A stretch of 64,000 nucleotides of DNA from Bimuria novae-zelandiae CBS 107.79 (Eukaryota; Ascomycota; Dothideomycetes; Pleosporales; Didymosphaeriaceae): positions 6,562-70,561 of the forward strand of contig ML976730.1 in NCBI GenBank assembly GCA_010015655.1, read 5' to 3'. A program made the translations under genes and the position numbers. Numbering within the stretch: position 1 is the first letter of the stretch; each line of letters begins with the position of its first letter. Below are positions 22,930-33,712 of the stretch, piece by piece. Below the pieces are notes generated by a model that had not been told where the DNA came from, made no database searches, and saw nothing but the letters and a program-made list of their open reading frames with translations.

Positions 22930-24061
22930 ATGGCGCTCCTTTCAGCCCAAAATCTGGCCGGCCCAGGCTATGTCATTCTCAACATTCTCCGTGCGATCAA
23001 TATCATCACCCTCGCGTCCGTGGTCGCAAGCAGCGTCGTCATGCTTGTCAAAACCTTCGTCGTTTCCAAGGTTAGTTTCCCATTCCGATGCTCTTTATAA
23101 AAGGCTCATAGTCCGCAGTTTTTCTTCTTCGACGCTACAAGTCACGTCGTGACCGCACTAGTCGGCAGTATGTTCCCATTACGCTCATCCCATTCGAAAA
23201 TATGACTGACAAGTCACAGTGTTCCTCATCATCTCCGAGTGCTCTTTCTTCCGAGGTTACTTCGCTCGCAATTGGCCACTGCTCAGTCCCAGCCATGGCT
23301 TCGTCGCGCTGGGCTGCTCCATGACGGTTCTCGGTCTCAACATGCTAGGCAACATGAACAAGGAAGCTACGAAGCAGAAGTCGCTTGGCTTGCCATTCTG
23401 GCGCCTGCTTGTGGCTTCTGGTATCCTCGCGATTGTCATTGGCATCTTCAACATCATTGCTGTAAGTATCTCCTCCGTATCAGGTGAATTCGTGCTGACA
23501 TTGTTTAAGAGCTTCGTTTTCCGCGACAGAGCCCGCAACATTACCGCCCGACTTGTTCGCTCGAAAGGCGCTACCTCTCTCACGCCAGAACCTACATATG
23601 AATTCGATACCGAGTCCAAGCTCAAAGCCTTCACTCTCAACACGCATCACACCGGCAGCACCAGCTCTCGTCATGGTTCTCCGCTGCCGCGCATTGGCAC
23701 ACCACCAGTTGACATGGGCTCACCTCAGCCGAACTTCGCGTCGCCCCAGAAAGAGAACCGCTTCTCGCAATTTGACTTCAACCCGCTGCGCGCCTTCCGC
23801 AGCGCTCGCGAGACTGGTCTACCGTCCTACCACAGCACTTCACCCAACAAGCATCGCAGGACATCAAGTCTCTACTCGCGATCCACCAGCGGCCAGACCA
23901 AGCGCAGCTTCTGGCTCAAGCGCCGCGACAGCGACGTCCCGCACGTCCCCGAGATCTCCGCCCCACTCAACGTGAACCCGCAGTTCGCGCACCTCGTCAA
24001 GCCTCACCTCGCACATCACCCTAGTCAGCGGCGCCCAGAGGCTGGCTTTGACAAGATCTGA
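22930..24061 (+). CDS. Tetraspan membrane protein with Ser-rich tail
   Basis: Exons 22930-23070, 23119-23167, 23220-23461 and 23510-24061 give about 327 aa. The first half has four likely membrane helices (around residues 12-45, 49-75, 85-110 and 120-145). The second half is a Ser/Pro/Arg-rich cytosolic tail with many SP and RXXS sites, suggesting phosphorylation. The third intron is 48 bp with a CTGAC branch-like site. It has no stop and is a multiple of three, so retaining it would add 16 residues without a frameshift. This layout occurs in conserved fungal membrane proteins of unknown function; I cannot name the family with certainty. Confidence 0.75.
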
Positions 24062-24575
24062 TAGCGGACGTGTACGATGAGGACAGGATGTTGAATGGAC
24101 GCATATACCCCAAGATACCACTTTCATTTCTTCTTCTGCCGTATTTCGTCGACGACACGGCTGGCTGTTCATTATTATATACCTCGTTCTTTTGGCATTT
24201 TACGGCATTGCTAGGCGCATGGGCGAGGCGAAATCGGAGGAAATTCGTTCCTTTGGGTTTGTGGCGTTGGGGTTTGATCCAATTGTAAATACATGTATGT
24301 TGGTAAATTTTTATTGCATAACGACAGATACGGTTTATGAACAAGTCCATACTGGAATGGCTTATTCGTGACGGGGCCTGTGTCAAGAGTCGTCGAAGTG
24401 GTCATTCCGGTGACGTAACGGATGGAACGTTTCAAGGCTGTAGCGAAAGCATATGCCTCATCTATTCAACGTTGGTAATATACAAGTATCAATGATTCTA
24501 GTGAAGTCTAACACGACGCAACGGCCAAAAATATATTCGACACATCTCTTGGAGCTAACGTTCAGCAGTTGCTTA

Positions 24576-26706
24576 TTAGTGCCCATCTTTATCTTTCTCC
24601 CCATCAAATTCATCCCACACAACCGGGCTGTAGGTCTCGTTACCATATGAGCTTCCTCCGTACTCCAAGTATCCCGCAGCAAGTTCAGTTGGGATCTTCA
24701 GAATGTCTTCCGCACTTCCGACTGTCCAAACCATTTGCATCCCCATGACCATATGTTGTAAAACGTGGCAATGCTAGCGAACGATATTAGTCAGTAATCG
24801 TACCCTCAAGTGCTAGTTTGGAGATGCCACGAAGACTTACCACCATCCACACGCCCGGCTGGTCCATCTTGATCCGCACTGCTCTCCAGCCCGCCGGGGC
24901 TCCTGCCGTAGTTCTGGTCTCATATCTGTACAACATAGCAGTATCGCGCTGGATTGGTGTCCAGTTAAGTGACGCGATCTTCTTCTCGTTCTCTTCCCAA
25001 TCGTAGGCACCGGGTCCACTACTGTGAACCAAATAACTCATGTATATCCCCCTCTGCCACTAGAGGTAAGCTATCTCCTATATACCCAGGCGCAAACATC
25101 CTAGATAACTGGCAAACAGCAAACAAAAGGAAAATAAGCCATCAGCTCGGTGGCAAACATCAAAAACAAACAAAAGGAAAACAAGCCATCAGCTCAGTGG
25201 CAAACATCAAACCTCACAACTACCAATGTCGCAATAATGTTTTCCGTGGATGTGGAACGGATGCACGTCTACACCTCCGTTGAAGTTCACTAGCGATCCG
25301 GTGTTCTGGAAGATAATCTCGATCACTTCGCCGTTTCTCACAGGGAAGGCTTTCACATTGGGGTCGTAGCCTTGTGGGTAGGTGGCATTCAGTTGGAACT
25401 CGCTCGTGGCAATCGAATATGATGGCAGGGCGGCTTCTCCGCGTTTGTAGACATCGACCAGAAGCGGACTCTGGAAAGTAGCCTCGGACCAAGTAAGGTT
25501 GTTGAATGACCAGATAATGCGCCGAGAGATGTCGTTCATTTGCGTTGTGTTGAGGACGATGCGCCGCGTAACTTCGGAAGCACTGGGGCAAGGTTGGTAG
25601 TCCGGGTATAGCGGCTCGAGGCTATATTCCGCCCAGTCGTAGATGTCTTTCGGTAGTGTGATGACGCCGCTGGAGGGCGGTGTCGGAGGGATTGCCATGG
25701 GGTTGTAGCGAATGATTCCAAACCCAGTGATACTTTCAGGTCGATCTCGCGTCTCGAACTGAATGAAGTACGAGTCTCGACCTTCGGCCAAAAGCTCTGC
25801 CCACGATTTTGTTCTAAAGAGAATGTCAAATCGTTCGCCGCTTCCAAGCTGCATGTGCTGCACAGTGTATGGCTTGGTGTAATGTCCTTCTATGTTGATA
25901 ATCTCTAGGTCCGGATGTCCTTCAAAGCCAGCGAGTACGTGCGAGAGGGCGGTGGAGCCAATGAACCGGAATCGATAAGTTTTGCCGGGGTCAACATCGA
26001 TGACTGGAAGTTGGCAAATCTCGGTCGAATTGAAGTCTAGAGTCCCGTTGAGGCCTTGTCGCAATTTCGAGATGCCTTTTCCATTGAGCAACACGGCATT
26101 GGTCTCCCCGGTCCATTTGAAAGGTACGGCAAGCAACCCCTGCTCCATCTCGTCGTCTGTCTTGTTGAAGAAGTCTGAGAAGATGATGGTGCGTTCGTCA
26201 TCGTACTGATACGGTGGCTCATCGTTGTCTTCAACGATGAGAGCACCAGCTGCAGTGATTGCTTGCATTCCGATATGCGCGTGATAGAAATAGGTCCCGG
26301 CGTCGTCCGGTTCTACAAATAGTTGATAGTCGAAGAAGTAGCGTGGAGGAATGGGCCACTGCGAGGCCAAGGGCGTGCCGTCGGAAAACGGTGCTACCCG
26401 CTGTGCCAGGCCGTGCCAGTGGATGGTGGTGTTCAAATGATCCATGTCGTTGTAGACCCGCACCCATGTTGTCGAATTCGGTCTGAGGCGGAGTTCGGGT
26501 CCAAGCGATGTACCATTGATAACAACCGACTTCCTAAGTCCCTCGCAAGCAAAAGGGACATCTTCTTCAGTTACTCTAAGAATGAAATCAGGTTGGAAAT
26601 TGGCATCGTGCACTGTGAGAGATCCCGCTGAAGCAATTGCGGTAAGGTAATAAAATGCTAATAATAATGCTGCAAAGCAACTTCGACTGCTGGCTAATAA
26701 TAACAT
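24576..26706 (-). CDS. Secreted multicopper oxidase, Abr1/ascorbate oxidase-like
   Basis: Exon 1 (25213-26706) carries a signal peptide and copper motifs HWHG, HAHIG and HPFHIHG. Exon 3 (24576-24773) supplies the last cluster HCHVLQHMVMGMQ. Exon 2 (24841-25059) contains the conserved YDWEENEKK...RDTAMLYRY segment. With these joins the protein is about 636 aa with three cupredoxin domains and all four copper-ligand motifs. The HCHxLQHMxMGMQ ending resembles the fungal Fet3/Abr1 group, whose member Abr1 acts in conidial pigment formation. The join of exons 1 and 2 is uncertain: the only in-phase canonical pair adds about 14 residues not expected in the family, and a 47-bp tandem duplication starts right at the 5' splice site. 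Confidence 0.8.
25121..25211. repeat. Two 44-bp direct copies (47-bp period) in an intron
   Basis: Copies at 25121-25164 and 25168-25211 differ at two positions, both transitions (T/C and G/A). They lie within intron 1 of the multicopper oxidase and abut its 5' splice site. Confidence 0.85.
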
Positions 26707-27779
26707 TGGTGTCTAGGGTGAATGAACGAATGCAGTGCTAGTTGAACGCAGATCACTGCCACGTAAATATAAGAAACGTAAGAGTAGGGATTGTCGAAGT
26801 TGGATGAGAGCATCACATGTAGGTTTGCTTGACATAGGATTATGATATACGAAGGCTATAGGAAGATAGCGGAACGCTTACAAGCCCATATAGACCCTTA
26901 CTTAAGATTCCCAAAAAGCGTTATGATCTGCTCGGGCCGTTTAGTCTGTCCGAAATTGGCGCCGAAATGCCATCTCAAAAGTGTTTGTAGTATGATGTCT
27001 CGCGTTGAATTTGTACAAAATAGCAATAAACTATGAATTAGACTGAGCTCACCATTTACAGTGGTTACACATAGATTATACAAACAGACCTCAACCAATG
27101 TACGAGTGAACCGATGTTCCCTATTTTGCAGAGGATTAGCACTTCCGGTCAAACCGCGCGCTAGTGAATTTTGATATATAAATTTAGGAACGCTGTGTAA
27201 TATTTGTGTGCTTGCCCGGGTGGCACTGTTTCCCTCGTAGCGGTCACTATGTACGACAGGCTGGGTGGGCGGGGTGATACCCTGTATAGTAATCACCCTT
27301 TTTCACATTCGTACTCTATGACGTTCAGCATTGGCGCGCGGACGTGCGAACGTATACTGGGGTTGAAACCTTATACAACATTGAATGTCCGGGCCGTCGG
27401 GGTTCGCGCCAGATGATCCCATTGGCGCAAGCTTATCTGCCATAGGTACGGCAGGGAACAACAGCTAGACAATTAGATTGATGAAGGCGCACTGAAGGCT
27501 TAGATGCGAGTCTGCGGCCAGTTGCAACGGCACCTAAGAACCTTGGAAGCCTAGGCGGCAAGACACCCGCTGAAAAAAAGGGCGACCGGTGAGTTTTTAC
27601 CATCCGTAGCTGCGTGGAATGTGTTGTTTTCGACACGCTCCGCGCCTCTTGTTGGGCGATATCGTGGTTTGGAAAAACTCGCGAGGGCTGAATGTTTGAA
27701 GAATGCGGAGGTAGAAGTGAGCAACCCTGGTACTTCTGGCAGCTCGGCCACACCTACATAAGAGTCTGCTCTGTAGGCA
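26707..27779. other. Intergenic region upstream of the oxidase
   Basis: No gene recognised. The first few hundred bases probably contain the oxidase promoter. Short frames on both strands lack protein-like features. Confidence 0.45.
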
Positions 27780-28187
27780 TTATTGTCTGGTAACTTGATA
27801 AGCGCTCAGCATGTTCCCAGCTACAGACCAGAATGGGTGAGATAGCCGATCTATTCCATCGCATTTGAAACAGATTCCATCTAGGTCGATGGCATCTAAC
27901 GATTTTTGAAGTATCACATGCTGCAAGATCATGGTATCTACGATTATAGCCTCAATCGCGGACTTTTCTAAAACATACGAGGCTGCGAAGTCTTTGTAAG
28001 CCGGTTTAAAGTTCTTCAAGATGAACAATTGATATATTACTCCAGAGACCCCTTTCTCAAGAGAGTGATGAGTAGTATGACAGGTTACCGGAAGTACTTC
28101 CACGTCGTATTGCTGCGCTATGACCGGAATCGTGATGTGGTCCAGGGCGACTGGGTGACCACACGCATGGACATGCTGGAACGACAA
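27780..28187 (-). CDS. Hypothetical Cys/His-containing small protein
   Basis: A 135-codon frame with CGH near the N-terminus, a CHTTHHS motif around residue 35 and a CFKCDG motif near residue 107. Small fungal proteins with a CGH start and spaced CxxC pairs are common and probably bind zinc, and this fits that pattern loosely. The body is otherwise hydrophobic/helical (AIEAIIVDTMILQHVILQKS). There is no intron evidence and no upstream support, so it could be a chance frame or a remnant. Confidence 0.35.
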   Translation of the reverse strand: MSFQHVHACGHPVALDHITIPVIAQQYDVEVLPVTCHTTHHSLEKGVSGVIYQLFILKNFKPAYKDFAASYVLEKSAIEAIIVDTMILQHVILQKSLDAIDLDGICFKCDGIDRLSHPFWSVAGNMLSAYQVTRQ

Positions 28188-29100
28188 CTACGCATCTGCA
28201 CACACGGAACACCAATCACCTGGTGCCACACCATCGCACTTTGGTCTGGGTCACTGGAGACGGTGCGCTGTTTCTCTAATGCATAGCGCTGATACCAAAA
28301 TTATGTTCTGTTATAACCAGCCTGGAGACTATCTCGCAGCTGCCACCACAGGCCAACGCGGCAAATACTTGAAAAGTCGACGTAGTTACCATGGAATCGT
28401 ATCATCTTCGGTCGTTAAAAGGCGGAAAGGGCCTGGTTGTGCACATCATATTGGGAATCAATGCCTCTGCCCTATCACCACTGGTAATCGTCAGCCCAGC
28501 TCAGAATCTGCGCTCACCTGCATCGTCAGTAAGACGCCATGCAGTAAAGAAGCGGCGTTCTAGATACCGTCCTAGGAAGAGAGGAAATGCTCATCTCTTT
28601 TTGCAAAATTCTGAATTTACGTTTTTAGTAGTCCATGTACCCACATATTTCTCTGATAATTTTGGCTTTTCGAAGCGAACACTCGTTCCTATTTTTCCCT
28701 TTCTGGTCCACCGACAGGTTACAGTAGTTATACCAAAGATCTAGCAAAGTGAAAACTTAAGCGACGATGGCTTGCTGTGGTAAAATATGTTCCCTCAAAT
28801 ATATTGTGAGATATGCCTAATTTTACGCATCGAAGTAGTCTTCCGGCGGTAGCTGGTTGAATAAGCTGACAAAAGCATGAATGGAAGCTTCGCGAGCGGC
28901 TACCTCATGGCTGACCGATGATATTGTTGCTTACGATACTGGTAGAAGTCAGTCTGCAGAAAGAACACCGTGTAAAAATATGTTACCTCTTACAAGAAAT
29001 TGAGCAAGGCTCAAACTCCAGGTTTCCCGCTGCGCGACCGACAAAGACGATATGACAAATAGGTTTATCGCATAGCTCAAGACGCTGCTGCGATAGCTTC
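28188..29100. other. Intergenic region
   Basis: Nothing recognised beyond short frames without motifs. Confidence 0.4.
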
Positions 29101-29724
29101 TTAGAACCATGTGCGGGCAAATGAGTGCCGAGACTTCTTTGCCGACGCTTCCAACCCTTTAGCGCTCTCTCTGCCCAACACAATATCGTAATCTGGGTCT
29201 TGCTCTGAGGAAACGTAGAACTTTCCACTATAAACCCTTCTCGGTTCTTGTTCCAAAGCCCAGTCCAATTTTGTTTCCCCGTTTACAGCTTTTGTTGTGG
29301 GATAAGCTGAACGCGCTTCCTTTTCCAGCGGTGAAATCTCTATGCCCAGTCTATCGACCATTCGAAGCGATACAACATCTTCATTCGTATTGCGGTCGAA
29401 AGACGCTATCGCAGCTCTTTGTCTGCCCGAGCTACCGGATACCTCAACGATATGAGACTCTTGCGTCGTACGTCGGCGGTTCTGGGCATTGATTCGAAAT
29501 TAGTATCGTGTGCGACTTACTTCAACGTATGGGGGGAGGGTTTCAAACCGTTCTCTTTGACCTCAATCCAAAACAATGGTTCATCGTATACACACAGTGT
29601 GAACTTGATCGCATAGTTCCTGGTGTTGGCTAAGTCGTGAGGATTCAAAGTTGAAAGAGCAGCAATTAGTGCAGTACGTGGAGTTCCGCGTGGGGCGCCT
29701 AAAGTTGGGGCGAAGCACTTTCAT
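29101..29724 (-). pseudogene. Interrupted accessory gene, possibly protease-like domain
   Basis: Two protein-like blocks lie on the minus strand in different frames. The upstream block (about 29724-29521) reads LGAPRGTPRTALIAALSTLN, then NYAIKFTLCVYDEPLFWIEV. The downstream block (about 29490-29101) reads VEVSGSSGRQRAAIASFDRN, SLRMVDRLGIEI and FYVSSEQDPDYDIVLGRESA. A GTAAGT donor and a CCCAG acceptor with a TACTAAT-like branch site lie between them, but the intron would be only 39 bp and the phases do not match. The downstream block has the layout of retropepsin-like fungal domains (strand, xSLxxVxRLGI, then YDIVLG), without the DTG. A damaged gene is the best reading. Confidence 0.4.
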
Positions 29725-30847
29725 ATGCAAGAGAATCACAGGAGGCCGGAAGGGGAATGTGTCCCTCTAATTGGCATGCAGGTCCTGGCGAGGACCTAAG
29801 GACTATTCGTCCTTTGATTCGAACATTGGGAACCAGCCAGTCGAGTGCCACTGCCGCAAAGAAAGAAATTTGCGAATAGAAAATCTTTCAGCCGTGGCCG
29901 CTTTAAAGCCACACACCGCTCTGAGCACACTGCAGATCGAGAACCACAGCCACGGCGTCATCACTTGGGGTATAAATGCCTGATGATATAGCACCGTACT
30001 TGGTTCCTTGAGACCTCCAGCTTCCATTGCCCTCCAGACTGTCAATTATATTTCGTTGAAAAGATCTGAATAGTTTCACGTGGCGCTAAGGATTGCAGTG
30101 AACCCCTATCCTTTTCGGTCTCACCGGTACTCCACACCACCAACTCGCGTCATCAGCGGGAATGACTCCGATAAAACAACGCAAAACGACGTGAGTGGAC
30201 ATGTGTCCCGTATATAGATATTGGATGCCTACGCCACACCGTTGTAACGACCAATGATATTTGAAGCAGTTTACAAGGGTCTTGCGGAGTGGCTGATTAT
30301 TGGTTAGCATGCAGCTCACTTTTGCCGCTCCTCGAAGCTTATCTACCTCCTCTGTTTTGCAGTAGGCCTTTTTAGCAAGGGATTTAAAATACGGATGAGT
30401 TAGTCTTCAAGTATGTCTGCCTGGCTACATGCGAACAGGGGCCCGATGGTTTCCCAAGGTTCATCCTCTGTTCCGTATTACACTTCTTCATAGTCTTTGA
30501 GCCGCCTCGATTGCTAATTCAGCGACGTGATTCTTCTCCGTGGATTTAGTTGTCAAAGATAATAAACCTACATATGTAGGTACACGTGTCTAGGCAGTAA
30601 CCTTATAAGCAAGGCTGAATACACGCCCTCAAACCTTGAATGGGCATTCATGATCGTAGTGCTGCAACTCAAGTATCTAGATATGCATTACAGAGCCTTG
30701 GAAGCCAATCGTGAGACACCATGTTACAAGTTGTTCACCGGAATGGCTTCACGTGTGAAGTCCTTCGCAGCCTTCTCACAAATCTGTTATATCCTTCCAT
30801 AAGTGTTTTTTGCGGGATCCACTCTCCTTCCAATTCCAGCCTTGTCC
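29725..30847. other. Intergenic region
   Basis: No gene seen. A perfect 14-bp palindrome (CCTACATATGTAGG) is present near 30568. Confidence 0.4.
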
Positions 30848-31827
30848 ATGACCATGAAGTCGACCAAGCCCCCAACCAAGAAGGTACGGGGGTACCCACA
30901 GTTCGCCTCGAAGATAGAACTTAGACCCGAATTTGCAATATTTCGACGTTTCGGGGGTCTCAACGCCGAGAACCTGCTTTACTTACAAGCTGAACTCTCG
31001 ATGCTTGAGGAGGATCTGCAATTGCAGCAAAAGATAGACAGCGAGAGTAATCATGAACGGAGGTCCAAATACGCCCTCAACTGGTATCAGCTTAGCAGGT
31101 CTAGAAGTCATGGCGACACAACTCAACTTGATCTAGTCTTCAGAATTAGAGATACCTTGAAACAGTACAGTACGCTTGCTGCACCTAAACTGAAACTAGT
31201 GTGAAAGGTGCTGATGCCATCAGACGATGCTCTCATCCAACAAGCCCAGATACTGAGATATCCACCGCCCAGTCAGAAAGATTTGGGTTACGTACAGAAC
31301 TTTCTGGATGTCGATCTGAAGTACGCACTATCCGGTGCAGATGCAGAAATATGGGGATGTCCCTCGCGGAGAACGAATTACAGCCCGGATTTGATCACTC
31401 TTTGTCCAAGGCCCAAAGAAGACCCATTTTCAAACTGGGCAGTTGAGAAGACGATTGTCTGGCTGCTTCGATGCGGATGCGCCCGTTTCATGAAACCATC
31501 TCCGCTGCATGGCGTCATCGGCTATGAGGACACGAAGGTGCTGAAAATCACCTATTGGATGACAAGCATCGTCGCATCATTGATCCCTATCTCGTCGATC
31601 GTCATTCTGTATACGGTGCACTCGATGCCAGCACGACTTGGCATTATTGCTGGCTTCAACGTCTTGATCTCCATCTGTCTGAGCGGTCTCACGAGCGCGA
31701 AACGCGCCGAGGTATTTGCTGTTACTGCAGCGTGAGTTATTGCTCCAACTATCGTAACGCAACTGACATACTGGTTCTTAGATTTGCAGCAGTTCAAGTG
31801 GTGTTTGTCAGTGCAGACAAGTCCTAA
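30848..31827 (+). pseudogene. DUF6594 membrane protein gene with in-frame TGA
   Basis: The frame begins at 30848, and exons 30848-31731 and 31782-31827 join through a clean intron to end in FAAVQVVFVSADKS. The layout is that of the fungal DUF6594 family: GYPQFASKIELRPEFAIFRR, then FGGLNAENLLYLQAELSMLE, a charged helical region, and three C-terminal membrane segments ending with GLTSAKRAEVFAVTAA. A single TGA at 31202-31204, in the linker before LMPSDDALIQQAQ, interrupts an otherwise open 310-codon frame. CGA-to-TGA or TGG-to-TGA would explain it. The N-terminal half would give a 118-aa soluble fragment if translated alone. Function of the family is unknown. Confidence 0.7.
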
Positions 31828-32673
31828 TTCGTTCCCCTAACATGGACTGCAATGCTTTGGCGCCATCGAGGGATAGACCCATAGTATTTGAAGACTGAAA
31901 CCTTTACAAAGTGGAAACAATCTCGTGGGCGGGATTTCGGGCTCGACAGAGGGGTCAAGTCTGTGAGGCTACCACGTATTGAATCCGTTTGGTCGTAATG
32001 TAATCGACCAATGCGGTCCGGACCGACGCAGCCAATGCCATAAACTCTCTATTGTAGAATATGCCTCAACAATGCTGACTGCATCATTTTGCTGCATGTC
32101 GTATCATTAGGGCGAAGGATTGCCGCCTGCGGACTTTCTTATTCTACTGGTCCTTGGTTTGGTAAGATGACTCTCCGCTTATCCGGCGTGCGCGATCTCG
32201 TTCGCCTTGATTCTGCTCCAACGCCCATATTTCTCTTCGTATATGTGGATACCTGTCCAGACAGATCTTTCCCAAAGCACCGATACATTTTCATTTTTGA
32301 ACGACAGTCTCCAAGCATGATTTTATTATCCAGTGCTACCTAAGGCCTTGCGGCTCGTGAAACGGCGTCGATGATAGCCAATCCAAAATATCTATTAAAC
32401 ATGGTCTCATGGACCAACTTCCAGAAGGTATTAAAACTTTACAAATACAATGATCGTGACACAGGTTTCGCATAGCCTTCGTTATACATGCCAGATGCCA
32501 CCGATCGTAACCGTTGTCCGTCGAAACCAACACCATCCCGAAGGGAATGGAAGACCGAGAAGAACGTCTAAGGTGGACGTTAGAGAACGGCGCCCGCGAC
32601 GTCCTCAAAAACATAGCCGTGCCAACGAATGTGACGCGTTGCAGATGTATCCCTGGGCGGCGGGCCGGTCTTT
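31828..32673. other. Intergenic region
   Basis: No gene supported. The + strand frame around 32514-32846 is largely antisense to the last exon of the retropepsin-like gene. Confidence 0.4.
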
Positions 32674-33712
32674 TCAAGATTGTTGAGGGGGGTAGCTGTT
32701 TAGAGCTTGTTGATACACGGCCTGGCGGGCTTGAGGGCATATTTCTACACCATGCTGCAACCTGTGCTGCTCTGCATACAGGTCTGCCTGTCGACGGGCA
32801 TAGTTTTCACGTTGCTCCTACACGCATTAGTCGACGGAGGGACTAGGACGATGGTCAATACTTACGAGATACAGGTCATATGCCCGTTGATCTGCTTCAA
32901 CCCGTCGCCTTGCAAGCCAGTTCGTGTCATTATGCACGAGGGTGGCAGCTGTGCTTCGAGTCAGCGATGCAGTGGGACAGGCACAGCTCTTCCTTACAGT
33001 TGACGGTAGGATCCGGGCTCATATACCCAACGAAAGCGGTCGCTTCCGGGTTGAGAAGACCCAAAGCGTTGATATCCGGCCATCCGATTATCGCGTCTAC
33101 TTCCAGGGCGATCTCGGCAAGTTGGAATGTGGTCTCAACGAATCTCTTTGGGAATCGCACATGGTTGTAGTGCCACCAGAGGCTGCACTCACCACGCGTA
33201 TACAAACGACCACCAGCAGAGTTGGCAAGAGGGAATACAGCCGATTGGAGGTCCTTGAGGTCCGGATGAAGTCGATCCGCAAAGCTACGACTCAGAACGT
33301 TGAATTGGGAGCCAGTGTCCAGCAAGAGATTAACAGGGATGGCACTTGCTGTTCCGGGAATCTCCATGTCAACTACGATCATATAAGGGTTGGCAGAATA
33401 ACGTCGTTTGTAGCGGTGCCGGTCGAGGAAGTCGGATACAGATGTGGCTGGCACGGTGCGAGGGTGGCATCCGGAGACTTGATCGTGCAATAATGGCATT
33501 GCGTTAAGGAGGCTCGAATGCAAAGCAGCGGTGATGGTACCGGTTTCGCGCAGGCTTTGGAGCCACTCTAGTACGTGAAGACGCCTGGGTGCTGTCTTGA
33601 GGTCACTGAGCAAGCGCAAACGGTCTTCCGGTGAAACATGACCATCCGCAGGCAGTTCCAAGAGCCATGCCCGAACTTTTTGTCGACGGATCTTCGAGCT
33701 CTGATTGCCCAT
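32674..33712 (-). CDS. Retropepsin-like protein with N-myristoylation motif
   Basis: The start is placed at 33712, giving MGNQSSKIRRQK, a good N-myristoylation signal (Gly2, Ser6, then basic residues); an upstream ATG in frame adds seven residues. A helical N-terminal region of about 110 residues precedes a clan AA protease-like core: NLLLDTGSQFNVLSRSFADR, with the DTG motif near residue 130, and ALEVDAIIGWPDINALGLL as the later Ile-Ile-Gly strand. The frame seems to slip by one base near 32935, after which VHNDTNWLARRRVEADQ continues to a GTAAGT donor at 32865. A second exon (32674-32817) encodes a Gln/Arg-rich helical tail. It may be a domesticated gag-protease-derived gene; the slip may mean it is damaged or that a short intron was missed. 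Confidence 0.5.
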
